Origin: Bifidobacterium breve
GTDB taxonomy: Bacteria; Actinomycetota; Thermoleophilia; Solirubrobacterales; Solirubrobacteraceae
Direction of reading: 5' to 3'
Assembly (NCBI GenBank): GCA_945881845.1
Contig: CAMCVN010000004.1
Span: 1-64,000, forward strand
Length of the DNA: 64,000 nt
The position numbers and the translations under genes are program-made. Shown here one piece after another: positions 21,553 to 32,899 of the stretch. The notes beneath the pieces are model-generated. The model was not told where the DNA came from and did no database searches. It saw only the letters and a list, made by a program, of their open reading frames with translations. How positions within the stretch are numbered: position 1 is the first letter of the stretch; every line of letters begins with the position of its first letter.

Positions 21553-22512
21553 TCAGCCCGTGATTTGCTTGTAACGGCCGGTCTCGCGCAGCCAGCGGGC
21601 TCGCTCGTCGATGATCTGCTCAGCTGTTAGCGGCACAAGGAAGTAACTGCTTGCAAATCGAGCGGCGTTGGCCATCGTTACTTCGACAAAGGTCCCGACC
21701 GCCGTCGCCGGACCGGAAGTCGCGCGGTCGAAGTAGTAGTAGAGCGGCCGTGAAGGCTGGTAGCTGTGATCCTGGATCGTGGACAGTTTCGGCGCAACGC
21801 AGCCGCTGCCGTCATCGACCGCGACCGTGCTGACCGGTGACAGTTGATCGCGAACCCAGGCGTAGTCGAAGTAGCCAAGCGCGTTCTTGTCGGCCGCGAC
21901 CGCTGCGATCAAGGCCGCAGCTTGCGGATAGACGTAAGGCTTGTAGTCGCTGCGTGAATCGCCGGCCCTGCCGCTGATCGTTGACGTGAACAGTTCGAAT
22001 GCGGCCGAGCTTGCCGTCGGCCCAAAGAGCGACACCGGCGCCGCCGACAGGCCGCCGCCGAGTTGGTCGTAGTTGTCAACCTTCGAACCGCTCTTCCAAA
22101 GCGAATTGAGCTGCGAGCTAGTCAGGCAGCTGGCGCCGAGCGACCGGTTGGCGATCACGACCGCTGCCTGATGGGCGACGATCAAGCGTTGGTAGTTGAC
22201 GCCGTTCTTGGCACAGGCACGCTGTTCGCTTGAACTCAGCGGCCTCGTCACGGCAGCGATTTCGACCTTCCCAGCACAGAACCGCTGCAACGCAGCGCTA
22301 TCGCCCGACGCCAGCACCGCGGTCGTCGAGTCGCCGGTGACTTCGCGGAAGATCTGCTCAGCTTTTTCATTGAAAGGTTGCATCGATCGCGAGCCATCGA
22401 TGACAACGCGGCCGCTCACACTCTGCAGCTTGGCCGCCGAGTCAGCGCCGCAGGCGCCGAGCGCAAGCACGAGCGCTGCACAGATGACTAGCCCAACAAA
22501 CCTCCGCTGCAC
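21553..22512 (-). CDS. PstS-family paralog with altered ligand motifs
   Basis: Colinear with pstS (IDGSRSMQPF, SGDSAALQRFCAG, LFGPTASSAAFELF, NALGYFDYAW); lipobox ALGACG; GTG start. Confidence 0.88.
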   Translation of the reverse strand: MQRRFVGLVICAALVLALGACGADSAAKLQSVSGRVVIDGSRSMQPFNEKAEQIFREVTGDSTTAVLASGDSAALQRFCAGKVEIAAVTRPLSSSEQRACAKNGVNYQRLIVAHQAAVVIANRSLGASCLTSSQLNSLWKSGSKVDNYDQLGGGLSAAPVSLFGPTASSAAFELFTSTISGRAGDSRSDYKPYVYPQAAALIAAVAADKNALGYFDYAWVRDQLSPVSTVAVDDGSGCVAPKLSTIQDHSYQPSRPLYYYFDRATSGPATAVGTFVEVTMANAARFASSYFLVPLTAEQIIDERARWLRETGRYKQITG

Positions 22513-22514
22513 GT

Positions 22515-22551
22515 GAATACCCCTAGGTCGCCTTGTAGGCGAAGAGTATTC
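22515..22551 (-). other. Nested inverted repeat in the leader of the pstS paralog
   Basis: GAATAC...GTATTC outer arms and TCGCC-TACAA-GGCGA inner arms (minus strand). Confidence 0.6.
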
Positions 22552-22570
22552 GGGCCGCGGCGGACCTCAC

Positions 22571-22960
22571 CTACAGGGCAGCGTCGAGCGCGCCGTTTTC
22601 GTCGGCCGACTCAAGCATTGGCGCGAAGCGATAGCCGAAACCGACGTGGGTGTGGATGAATGACCAGCTCGGCAATGCGCGAGCCAATTTGACCCGCAGC
22701 CGGCGCACGTAGACATCGACGGTTCGATCACCGGGGCGAAGCGGTTCGCCCCAGACGGCCTCGTATAGCTCTTCGCGGCGGACGATCCGGCCGTCGTTGC
22801 GTGCCAGTTCGACGAGTAGCCCAAACTCACGGACCGAGAGATGAAGCGCAACTCCACCGGCCGACGCCAAACCTTCGCTCGGGTGCAGCTCTAGCGGGCC
22901 GAAGCTGAAGACGCCGATCGATTCTTGCCCGTCAACGGCTTCGGATTGATGCAGGGTCAC
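22571..22960 (-). CDS. Receiver-less OmpR/PhoB-type winged-helix DNA-binding protein
   Basis: REFGLLVELARNDGRIVRREELYEAVWG...RPGDRTVDVYVRRLRVKLA...SFIHTHVGFGYRF; no receiver motifs; GTG 22960 assumed start. Confidence 0.75.
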   Translation of the reverse strand: MTLHQSEAVDGQESIGVFSFGPLELHPSEGLASAGGVALHLSVREFGLLVELARNDGRIVRREELYEAVWGEPLRPGDRTVDVYVRRLRVKLARALPSWSFIHTHVGFGYRFAPMLESADENGALDAAL

Positions 22961-23000
22961 GCTCAGGAGTTTGAACGCCGCGGCCGCGCCACTCTTTACC

Positions 23001-23032
23001 GAGGGGTGAAGCCACTGTGAACGAGTGGTGAA
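23001..23032 (-). promoter_or_regulatory. PHO-box-like triple direct repeat at 11-bp phase
   Basis: Minus strand CTTCACCACTC GTTCACAGTGG CTTCACCCCTC; GTGAA at 23006, 23017, 23028 on plus strand. Confidence 0.75.
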
Positions 23033-23084
23033 GAAAACTCTGCTCAACAGCAGCCACGACGGCCGAGGCGCTAACTTGCCGCCG

Positions 23085-23711
23085 ATGGCTATGCGAACAG
23101 GATCAAACGACGACGCCGTGCTTGCACTGCTCGAAGAGTCGGGCCGCAACATCGAGCGCACAGCGATGGTGCTGCGTGACTTGATCGCCGATTACCCGCT
23201 GCACGCCGAGCTGGCGCGCGAGCTAGTTGTGCTCGAACACGAGGGCGACCGCATCACGCACGACCTGATCGTGCAACTGGGCAGCCAGAAGAAGACGGCC
23301 GTTGTGACGGCCGAAGACGGCTACGCGCTGGCGACGACACTTGACGACATCGTTGACTACGCCGAACAGACAGGCGACATGCTCGGCGTCTACGGCGTTG
23401 AGGCGCCGATGGAGCAGGCCGTGCAGATGTCGGAGGTGCTCGTCGGCGCCTGCGAACAGGTTGCCGAGGCGCTCCGTTCTTTGCGCTCAGGAACCGATAT
23501 TAACCCTGCCCTAGTTGAGATTCACAGGCTCGAGAACGAAGGCGACACGCTCCATCGCGCCGCGCTCGCGGCGCTATTCACCGGCGGCATCGACCCGATG
23601 GTCGTGATCCGCTGGAAGGACATCTTCACCTGGATCGAGGGCAGCATCGATTCATGCGAGCAGGTAGCGCACCGGCTCGAAGGCATTGTGCTGCGCGCCG
23701 GCCGCAGCTGA
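23085..23711 (+). CDS. DUF47 family PhoU-like protein (Pit accessory type)
   Basis: LEHEGDRITHDLI, DDIVDYAEQTGDML, RLENEGDTLHR, RWKDIFTWIEGSIDSCEQVAHRLEGIV; ATG 23085 preferred over upstream GTG. Confidence 0.88.
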   Translation: MAMRTGSNDDAVLALLEESGRNIERTAMVLRDLIADYPLHAELARELVVLEHEGDRITHDLIVQLGSQKKTAVVTAEDGYALATTLDDIVDYAEQTGDMLGVYGVEAPMEQAVQMSEVLVGACEQVAEALRSLRSGTDINPALVEIHRLENEGDTLHRAALAALFTGGIDPMVVIRWKDIFTWIEGSIDSCEQVAHRLEGIVLRAGRS

Positions 23712-23807
23712 ATAGGCGCTTCTCGGCGCCAAACACGGCCCGCATCAAAACAGGATGTTCACACCAACCGCGTGCTTTCCGGCCCCAGTTGCCGTATAAT
23801 TGGGGCA

Positions 23808-25992
23808 GTGGCACGCTCGACAAACGCAGCGACGGTCTCTGCAGCCGCAATCGCGGTCGCAGCAGCGATCGCCGGGCCAGCAGCGGCCGCTGACACGGGG
23901 ACCTCGACGGAGACGACGCCGGCCACGACGCCGACGACAACTACGCCGACGACGACGCCCACCACGACGACGCCGGGCGACCTAGGAACGATCCCAGGCA
24001 CAGTTGAAGTCACGAAGCCGCCGAAGGTCAAGAAGCCGAAGCAGACAGCAGCCGACAAGCGCCGCGAGGCAGCAAGACTGTTCCTGATTGAACGCCGTAA
24101 GGCAAGCCAACGGCTTAGCGACCAGACGAAGCTTGACATCGCCTCTTCCCCCTTCGCGGGTCTCGGCTCGCCGCTGATGACGGCGCCGCTGGCGAATGTT
24201 TCAAACGCCGTCCTCGACAGCTTCCGCGTGCCGCCATTCCTTCTGCCGATTTATCAGGCAGCCGGTGTTGAGTACGGGATCCGTTGGGAAGTGCTCGCCG
24301 CTATCAACGAGATCGAAACCGATTACGGCCGCAACCTCTCGATCTCAAGCGCCGGGGCAATGGGCTGGATGCAGTTCATGCCTGGCACTTGGGAGAGCTA
24401 CGGCGTTGACGCCAACCGCGATGGCGTCAAAGACCCGAACAACCCTGTCGATGCAATCTTCGCCGCTGCCCGCTACCTCAAGGCCTCGGGCGCGAACACC
24501 AGCATCGAGAAGGCAATCTTCTCCTACAACCACGCCGACTGGTACGTCGCCGATGTGCTCAAGCGCGCCAAGGCGCTCGCGGCGCTGCCAGCCGACCTGA
24601 TCAGCGCGCTGACCGGGCTGACGATGGGCCGCTCACCGATCACCGGCGCCAACAGCTACTCGAAGGGAAGCTCGAGCGGCGTCGCGATCTACGGCCAGAC
24701 GGGTGCCGCCGCGGTCGCCGTACAGGATGGCCAGATCACCGAGATCGGCCGCAACAAGAAGCTCGGCAACTTCATTCGCCTGCGCGACGTTTACGGCAAC
24801 ACGTACACCTACGGTCAGCTCGATTCGATCGCTGCCAAGCACGTTGTGCCGCGCTCCGATGCGACGACAGCCCGGGTCAGTAGCGAGTCGGCCGCAGTTC
24901 CAGTTCAAGCGAGCGCTGCAACGGCTAGCGCCGCGGGCGGCAAGGAACGGCTCTTCGCAGAACCTCAGCGCCCAGCCTCCTACAGCGCCGGCGGCTCGGC
25001 TCAGGTTGCCGCGACCGGCGCCATGACAGACGGAGGAGCGACCACCAGCGTCGCCTCCGGTGAACTTGGCCTCTACCTTGCGGCGCCCTATTCGCTTCGT
25101 CGCTCCCAAGTTGCGCTACGTCCGCTACGCAAGGGCTCGCAGGTGATCGCTGGGACAATCCTTGGTCGCATCGGCGGGGCATCGTTGGCATTCGACAAGA
25201 ACGACAGCGCCACCCGAAAGGCGGCGAAGAAGCTCGGTCTCGCGCAGCCTCCGCACCTGCGCTTCGAGGTTCGTCCTGCCGGAACCGGCGCGCCAAGGAT
25301 CGACCCAACACCGATCCTCGATGGCTGGAAACTGCTGACAACCAGCGACGTCTACCGCGCGTCCAGCCCAATGCTCGGCTCGAGCGCTGGCAAGGCGACG
25401 ATCGGTCAGATCCTGCTGATGAGCAAAGAAGCACTCGAGCGCCGCGTGCTAGCCAACCCGGCGCTCGACATTTACGAATGCGGCCGCCAGGACATCCAAG
25501 CCGGCGTGATCGACCGCCGCGTACTGGCAACGATGGAGTTCCTCTCCTCCTCCGGTGACAAGCTCAGCATCACGAGCCTGAACTGCGGCCACGGCTTCTA
25601 CACCGCCAGCGGCAACGTCTCCGAGCATTCATCCGGCAGCGCTATGGATATCGCCTCCGTCAACGGGATCTCGATCATGGGCAACCAGGGCGACGGCTCG
25701 GTTACCGATAAGACCGTCCGCAAGCTGCTGACGCTGCAGGGCACGATGAAGCCGCACCAGATCATCACGCTGATGCAGTACGCCGGCAGCGACAACACCT
25801 ACGCGATGGGTGATCACGATGACCACATCCACGTCGGCTTCCAGCCGGGCGTTGGTGCTACCGGCGCCGCCGGGGCGAGAGTTGCAGCGGTACTTGCGCC
25901 TTCACAGTGGGGCCGCCTGGTTGGCCGCCTCGACGCGATCGAGAACCCCGACGTCTCGATGACGCCGAGCCGTTACTCGGTCAAGGTTCGCG

Positions 25993-26012
<20 letters not shown>
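23808..26012 (+). CDS. Secreted multidomain cell-wall hydrolase: SLT lytic transglycosylase, degenerate M23-like, M15-like C-terminus
   Basis: GAMGWMQFMPGTW; M23-like GNFIRLRDVYGNTYTYGQL...HLRFEVRP; SEHSSGSAMDI and HDDHIHVGF; Thr/Pro-rich linker. Confidence 0.85.
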
Positions 26013-27987
<1,975 letters not shown>

Positions 27988-28011
27988 GGGGAGATGGTAC
28001 GGTGCCGCGTT

Positions 28012-29418
28012 ATGCGCACTCTCAAGACCTTCTCAGCCCTGACCACCGCTGCCCTCAGCCTGACGCTCGCCGCTTCGGCTGGAGCGGCCGCACCGACCGT
28101 CGTCAAGGTCGGCTCGCTGCCCGGCACGCCAGCCAAGTACAACAAAGTCTTCATCTCCAAGTACGGGCCGAGCAGCGCGAAGAAGGTGCTGCTGCTGATT
28201 CCCGGAACCAATGGCGGCGCCGAGAACTTCGCGCTCATCGGGCCAGAACTCGCGAAGAAGGTTCCTGGCCTTCAGGTCTGGGCGATGGACCGCCGCGAGC
28301 AGGCGCTTGAGGACAACTCGATGATGCAGAAGGTGCTGGCAAACAAGGCGACGGCGCAGCAGGCGCTCGACTACTACCTCGGCTGGGTTCTCAACCCGGC
28401 GCAGAAGGAGAAGTTCACGCCGAAGCAGGCGAAAGATTTCAGGTTCATGAAGGACTGGGGCATGAAGATGCAGGTTGAAGACGCCCGCGCCGTGATCCTT
28501 CAGGCCAAGAAGCAGGGCAAGACCGTGATCCTCGGCGGCCACTCGCTCGGCGCCTCGATGGCCGCCGCTTACGCCGCTTGGGATTTCAACGGCAAGCCCG
28601 GTTACAAGGACATCGCCGGCATCGTCGCGATCGACGGCGGTCTGGCCGGAACCTTTGACGCGACCGACACGGCCGCAGGCGCCCGCGCCAGTCTTGCCAA
28701 GCTCGACGTCACTGCGGCCACCCCCGACGGCCCGTGGGCAAACCTGCTCGGCCTCACGGGCTTCGCTTGGGCAACAGGGCCGTTCGCCCAGATCGGCGCG
28801 CTTGCCGCGCTGAAGGCGCCGAACGCACTCTCGGTGCTTGCCTCCTTCCCGCTGCTCCCTTCATACCTGAAGGCTGATGTGCCGACGACGAACGAAGGCG
28901 CGCTCGGCTTCGCCTTCGACAACGACACCTCGCCGAAGGCGCTCTCGCTGATTCAGGTTCGCGCCGGTCAGCTGGCGACGAGCGGCGATCCGCGCGGCTG
29001 GCAGAACGGCGAAGTGACGCCGGTGCAGAACATCGCCAAAGGCTTTGCCGGCAACCAGTACGGCACCAACAGCGTTGACTGGTACTACCCGGCGCGACTG
29101 AACGTTGACACCGGCGGTGCCAGCTCAATGGATCGCAACAGCCCGGCCGCCAAGGTGCTCGGGCTACGGGTATGGCACATCAAGGACGTCAACGTTCCCT
29201 ACTACGCCTTCCAGACCTCGCTGAGCGGCTCGCGCGACGGAGTTGTCAACGGCGCAAAGAACTTCGCAGCGCGCTCGAAGGTGCCAAAGAGCGGCCTTGT
29301 AATCGTTGACGCGAAGACAACGACAAGCCACCTGGACCCGCTGCTGGCAGCGCCGGCAACGAACGATTTCCTCAAGACCGTGATTCCGTTCTTGAAGTCG
29401 AAGATCAAGACCCGTTGA
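28012..29418 (+). CDS. Secreted alpha/beta hydrolase
   Basis: Signal peptide; GGHSLGAS nucleophile elbow; LLIPGTNGG oxyanion region; C-terminal TTTSHLDPL. Confidence 0.8.
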   Translation: MRTLKTFSALTTAALSLTLAASAGAAAPTVVKVGSLPGTPAKYNKVFISKYGPSSAKKVLLLIPGTNGGAENFALIGPELAKKVPGLQVWAMDRREQALEDNSMMQKVLANKATAQQALDYYLGWVLNPAQKEKFTPKQAKDFRFMKDWGMKMQVEDARAVILQAKKQGKTVILGGHSLGASMAAAYAAWDFNGKPGYKDIAGIVAIDGGLAGTFDATDTAAGARASLAKLDVTAATPDGPWANLLGLTGFAWATGPFAQIGALAALKAPNALSVLASFPLLPSYLKADVPTTNEGALGFAFDNDTSPKALSLIQVRAGQLATSGDPRGWQNGEVTPVQNIAKGFAGNQYGTNSVDWYYPARLNVDTGGASSMDRNSPAAKVLGLRVWHIKDVNVPYYAFQTSLSGSRDGVVNGAKNFAARSKVPKSGLVIVDAKTTTSHLDPLLAAPATNDFLKTVIPFLKSKIKTR

Positions 29419-29438
29419 GCATTCGATAAGCTTTCGGC

Positions 29439-29732
29439 GTGACCTTCCGAGTCCTCGCCGTACTCCCAGCTTCAGCCGTCAGCGTGCTGCTGCTTGCCCC
29501 GGCTGCGCTCGCCGCGACGCCACAGGAGCCGATCAGCGGCGAAGGAACCTACGGTGCGGCCACCGACCGCGTCGTGACGATGACGGGCTTCATGGTTATC
29601 GCCTTCTTCCCACTCTTCATCCTCTGCATGAGCCTGCTTCAGTGGCGCCTAGAGAAGCGCAAAGAGGCTCGCAAAGACGCCGCCAAGCGTCTCAAGGCTG
29701 CAGCCGGCGACAGCTGGCAAGCCGGCTGGTAG
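29439..29732 (+). CDS. Small membrane protein, unknown
   Basis: 97 aa, signal-like N-terminus and one more TM, basic C-terminus; TAAGCT-N6-GTG upstream. Confidence 0.6.
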   Translation: MTFRVLAVLPASAVSVLLLAPAALAATPQEPISGEGTYGAATDRVVTMTGFMVIAFFPLFILCMSLLQWRLEKRKEARKDAAKRLKAAAGDSWQAGW

Positions 29733-29740
29733 CACTTCTC

Positions 29741-30493
29741 TTAGGCGCTGATCGCGGCGACGTCGCCGATCTCACCGAAGCTGACCGTGCGGCGTTCGCA
29801 GGCACGATCGAAGAGTCGTTCGAATGAGTTGACGGCGCGGCTGTCGTCAAGGTCGCTAGGGCGCAGATCGACGCGCAGCAGCGGCGCCTCCTGAGCGGCG
29901 CGTGCACTCCAGCGGCTGATGTTCTTCGCGCTGACCGCGCGCGGCATCGCCACTCCCCTAGCGCCGGTCAGCGGCGTGTGCAGGCGCGACTCGGAGATCC
30001 ACCACTTGAAGCGCGTGGCAAGCGACTGATGGAGCGCCGCCGTGTAGCCGTAGCCAGGCGCGACGAAGCCCTCAGGCTCAAGGTCGGCGAGATGAAGGAT
30101 GCGGCGACCAGCGCTGAGCGCACGCCTTGTCTCGGCCGGATCCAGGCTGGCGAACTCAGAGGCGCCCGAGCGCAGTCCGGCGCGATGCCATAGCCGTGGC
30201 CGCGCCTGGCGCGGGCGGTCGACGTTGCAGAGGCCGAGCTGTGCCACGCAGGCCCCGGCGTTGCGCTGCTCTGAGAGCCATTCGACGAGGCCATCGCTGA
30301 GGTGGTTAACCGGGTGAAGATCGGGCGCGGGCACTACCAACAATGTTGTCCGCTCAATTCCCTGGTCGGCGAGCCAGTCGCAGATCAGCGCGACGCGCTC
30401 AAAGCAATGCGGCTTGATGTCGTGGATCGTGACGCTGATCTGGTCGCGCCGCTCAGCTCCAGTGGAGGGCCGCCGCAGGGTCGTCGCGTTCAT
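29741..30493 (-). CDS. DUF2334-like polysaccharide deacetylase
   Basis: SVTIHDIKPHCFERV, PGYGYTAALHQ pattern; coupled to PHP-GT4 gene. Confidence 0.7.
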   Translation of the reverse strand: MNATTLRRPSTGAERRDQISVTIHDIKPHCFERVALICDWLADQGIERTTLLVVPAPDLHPVNHLSDGLVEWLSEQRNAGACVAQLGLCNVDRPRQARPRLWHRAGLRSGASEFASLDPAETRRALSAGRRILHLADLEPEGFVAPGYGYTAALHQSLATRFKWWISESRLHTPLTGARGVAMPRAVSAKNISRWSARAAQEAPLLRVDLRPSDLDDSRAVNSFERLFDRACERRTVSFGEIGDVAAISA

Positions 30494-32796
30494 GCCGCGA
30501 TCGCCTCAGCTTGACTAACGTGACGATCGAGCGCCCTGCTGTAGCCATCGGCGAGGCGCGTTAGCGAGGCTGTCCAAGTCCGCTCAGCAACATTCTCGAG
30601 CCCCCCGCGCGCGAGCCGCTGGGCGAGTAGCGGCTGGCTCGCCAGCGAGCAGAGCGCCTCAGCCAGCAGCTCGGCGTCGGCCGGGCGAAGCAGCCCCGAC
30701 ACACCGTCGCTGACGATCCCGCTCGGGCCGCCCTCATCGACGGCAACGATCGGCAGTCCGCTTGCCTGGGCCTCCAGCAGCACCTGCCCGAAGGTGTCTG
30801 TGCGGCTGGCAAAAAGGAAGGCGTCGGCGCTGGCGTAGGCGCGCGCCAGCTCGTCACCTTCGAGCCAGCCGAGAAAGGTTGCATGCTCTCCGAGGCGTTC
30901 ACGCAGCAGCTCCTCCTCCGGGCCGCCGCCAGCCAAGCAGAGGTGCAGCCTTGGGTCGCGGAGGCGCGCTGCCGCGAATGTTTCGGCCAACAGATCGGCG
31001 CCCTTCTCGAGCGTCAGGCGGCCAGCGTAGAGCACGTTTACGCGCGCGTCCGCTCGCGAGTAGAAGCCATCGTCGCGCAGCAGCGGGCTAAAGCGACCGG
31101 TATCCACGCCGCGATCCCAGCGACCGACCTTGTCGGCTTCAACTCCAAGTTCGTTTAGCGCAGTGTCCGACGCTTCGCTCGGTGAGAGGACGACGTCGCA
31201 GCGGCCGTAGAAGGCGGAGAGGGCGGCACGCACGGCCCACTCCAACCGTTGGTCGCCGCCGCGGAGGGCGGCGTAGCTGGCAAGTTCGGTGTGATAACTG
31301 CCGACGACCGGCAGGTTGATCAGATGGCCGACGACTGCGCCGGAGATTCCACACGGCCCGGGGGCGCAGACGTGGATCAGGTCGTAGCGGCCCTCGGCGA
31401 GTGCTTCGACGATTCCCGGCATCGAGGGAACGCCGATTTTCATTCCTTCGTAGAGCGGAAGGTCAACGTCGCGAACCGACGGCAGCCGCCGGTCAACGTT
31501 GGGGTCGGTTCCGATCACCTCGACTTCAAAGCCTGGAACCCCCCGCGCGCGCAGCTCCTCCAGCGTGTGCGTAACGCCGTGCATCGAGCCGACGCCGTCA
31601 GCCATCAAGGCGACCCGCGGTAGCTCTTCCTGACGGCCGACCAACTTGCCCTTCTCACGGCCGAGAAAAGCCGCCGCTGGCGCGTATGGAAGCACCGGGA
31701 CGGCCGCGTCGAAGAGATCTTGAGCGGCCTCCAAGTAGCCGCTCTGGCGATTAACTGCTTCGACCGTTCTGTCGACCGCGGCGCTGAGGCGGCGCTCATG
31801 GACGTGGCGGGCGTGCCGATAGAAGTCTGCGTGGCTGCGATCATCGCTCTGCAATACGGCGACCAGCTCAGCAGCGCTGAGGTTGCCAAGACCAACTGCC
31901 GCGAGGTGCGTGCCGATCAGCGCGCGCCCATCGTCGGGGCCGAGGTCGCCGCCACCTTCCGGGTCGCGCTGATCTGCCTCACGCATGAAGCGGCTAACGA
32001 GCGACATCACACGGGCGGGATCAATCTTGCCCGCGCCCTCGCAGCCGAGCGTCCGTGCCGCCAGCGCGAGCGCAGCATGGGCCCACTTCTCGGCGCTGCC
32101 CTGCTCGCCACGGGCTTGCGCGTTGCCGCGACGGATCTGCGCGAGGAACTCTTCGACCGTCGCTACCGCTGGCGTCTCGGTGAAGGTTCGACCGATGTCG
32201 ACGCCGGCATGATCGTCGCTGCCGCCAACGCCAACGCCGCCGTGAGTCTCGATGTAGATCGCGGCCGGCTCGTTGAGCTCACGTGCGCGCGAGCCGTTGC
32301 GCGTCTCCCAGACCGGAAAAAGCTCCGCTAGGCGGCGCCGGTGGCCCGGCGTTAGCGGCGCGCGCACTGCGTAGAACGGATGCGCCAGTGCGCAGGCGAT
32401 CTCATTTTCGAAGAGGTAGCCAGCGCAACTAACGATGTCATCGGAGTGGGCCTGCAACCACTCGTGGTCGTCAACCGTAATCCCCCAGCAGAGGACGTGA
32501 GCTGCATGCGGCTCGCCTTTGAACCGCGCCGTCAATTCAACCGAGATGAAGACGTCCGGCCGGTCGGCGATCTCAAGTGCACCGTCGATCGTGTCGTGGT
32601 CGGAGATCGTTACGAAATCCATCCCGCGGCGCTTCGCCAGCTCGTAGACCTCTTCCGGCGGAGTTGCGCATTCCGGCAAGCCGAGCGCATTTTGAACTCC
32701 CAGTGACGCGATCGCAGATGCGGTCGAGTGGCAGTGAAGGTCTGCTCGCGAAAAGAGCTCACGCTCTACCCCTAACGAAGCTGGTTGATTGCTCAT
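30490..32796 (-). CDS. PHP-domain / family 4 glycosyltransferase fusion
   Basis: DLHCHST, ISDHDTIDG, GGSDDHAGVD (PHP); VLYAGRLTLEKGADLL, SRTDTFGQVLLEAQASGLPIVAVDEGG (GT4). Confidence 0.92.
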   Translation of the reverse strand: MSNQPASLGVERELFSRADLHCHSTASAIASLGVQNALGLPECATPPEEVYELAKRRGMDFVTISDHDTIDGALEIADRPDVFISVELTARFKGEPHAAHVLCWGITVDDHEWLQAHSDDIVSCAGYLFENEIACALAHPFYAVRAPLTPGHRRRLAELFPVWETRNGSRARELNEPAAIYIETHGGVGVGGSDDHAGVDIGRTFTETPAVATVEEFLAQIRRGNAQARGEQGSAEKWAHAALALAARTLGCEGAGKIDPARVMSLVSRFMREADQRDPEGGGDLGPDDGRALIGTHLAAVGLGNLSAAELVAVLQSDDRSHADFYRHARHVHERRLSAAVDRTVEAVNRQSGYLEAAQDLFDAAVPVLPYAPAAAFLGREKGKLVGRQEELPRVALMADGVGSMHGVTHTLEELRARGVPGFEVEVIGTDPNVDRRLPSVRDVDLPLYEGMKIGVPSMPGIVEALAEGRYDLIHVCAPGPCGISGAVVGHLINLPVVGSYHTELASYAALRGGDQRLEWAVRAALSAFYGRCDVVLSPSEASDTALNELGVEADKVGRWDRGVDTGRFSPLLRDDGFYSRADARVNVLYAGRLTLEKGADLLAETFAAARLRDPRLHLCLAGGGPEEELLRERLGEHATFLGWLEGDELARAYASADAFLFASRTDTFGQVLLEAQASGLPIVAVDEGGPSGIVSDGVSGLLRPADAELLAEALCSLASQPLLAQRLARGGLENVAERTWTASLTRLADGYSRALDRHVSQAEAIAA

Positions 32797-32899
32797 GAGC
32801 GCTATTTTCCCTGCAAACGGGTGTATTTCGTGAAGATTATGTCGCCCTAACGTGACGATGCGGTGAGCGCGGCGGCCAGCGCTGGGCTAATCTCGGCCG

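Noticed and set aside
23025-23084. Upstream GTG start for the DUF47 gene given in the ORF track
   Set aside because: It would place coding sequence over the PHO-like repeat; TAACTT-N7-ATG at 23085 and family N-terminus fit better
23890-23980. acg/acc-rich microsatellite-like stretch
   Set aside because: Encodes a Thr/Pro-rich linker (TTPATTPTTTTPTTTP) typical of secreted actinobacterial proteins
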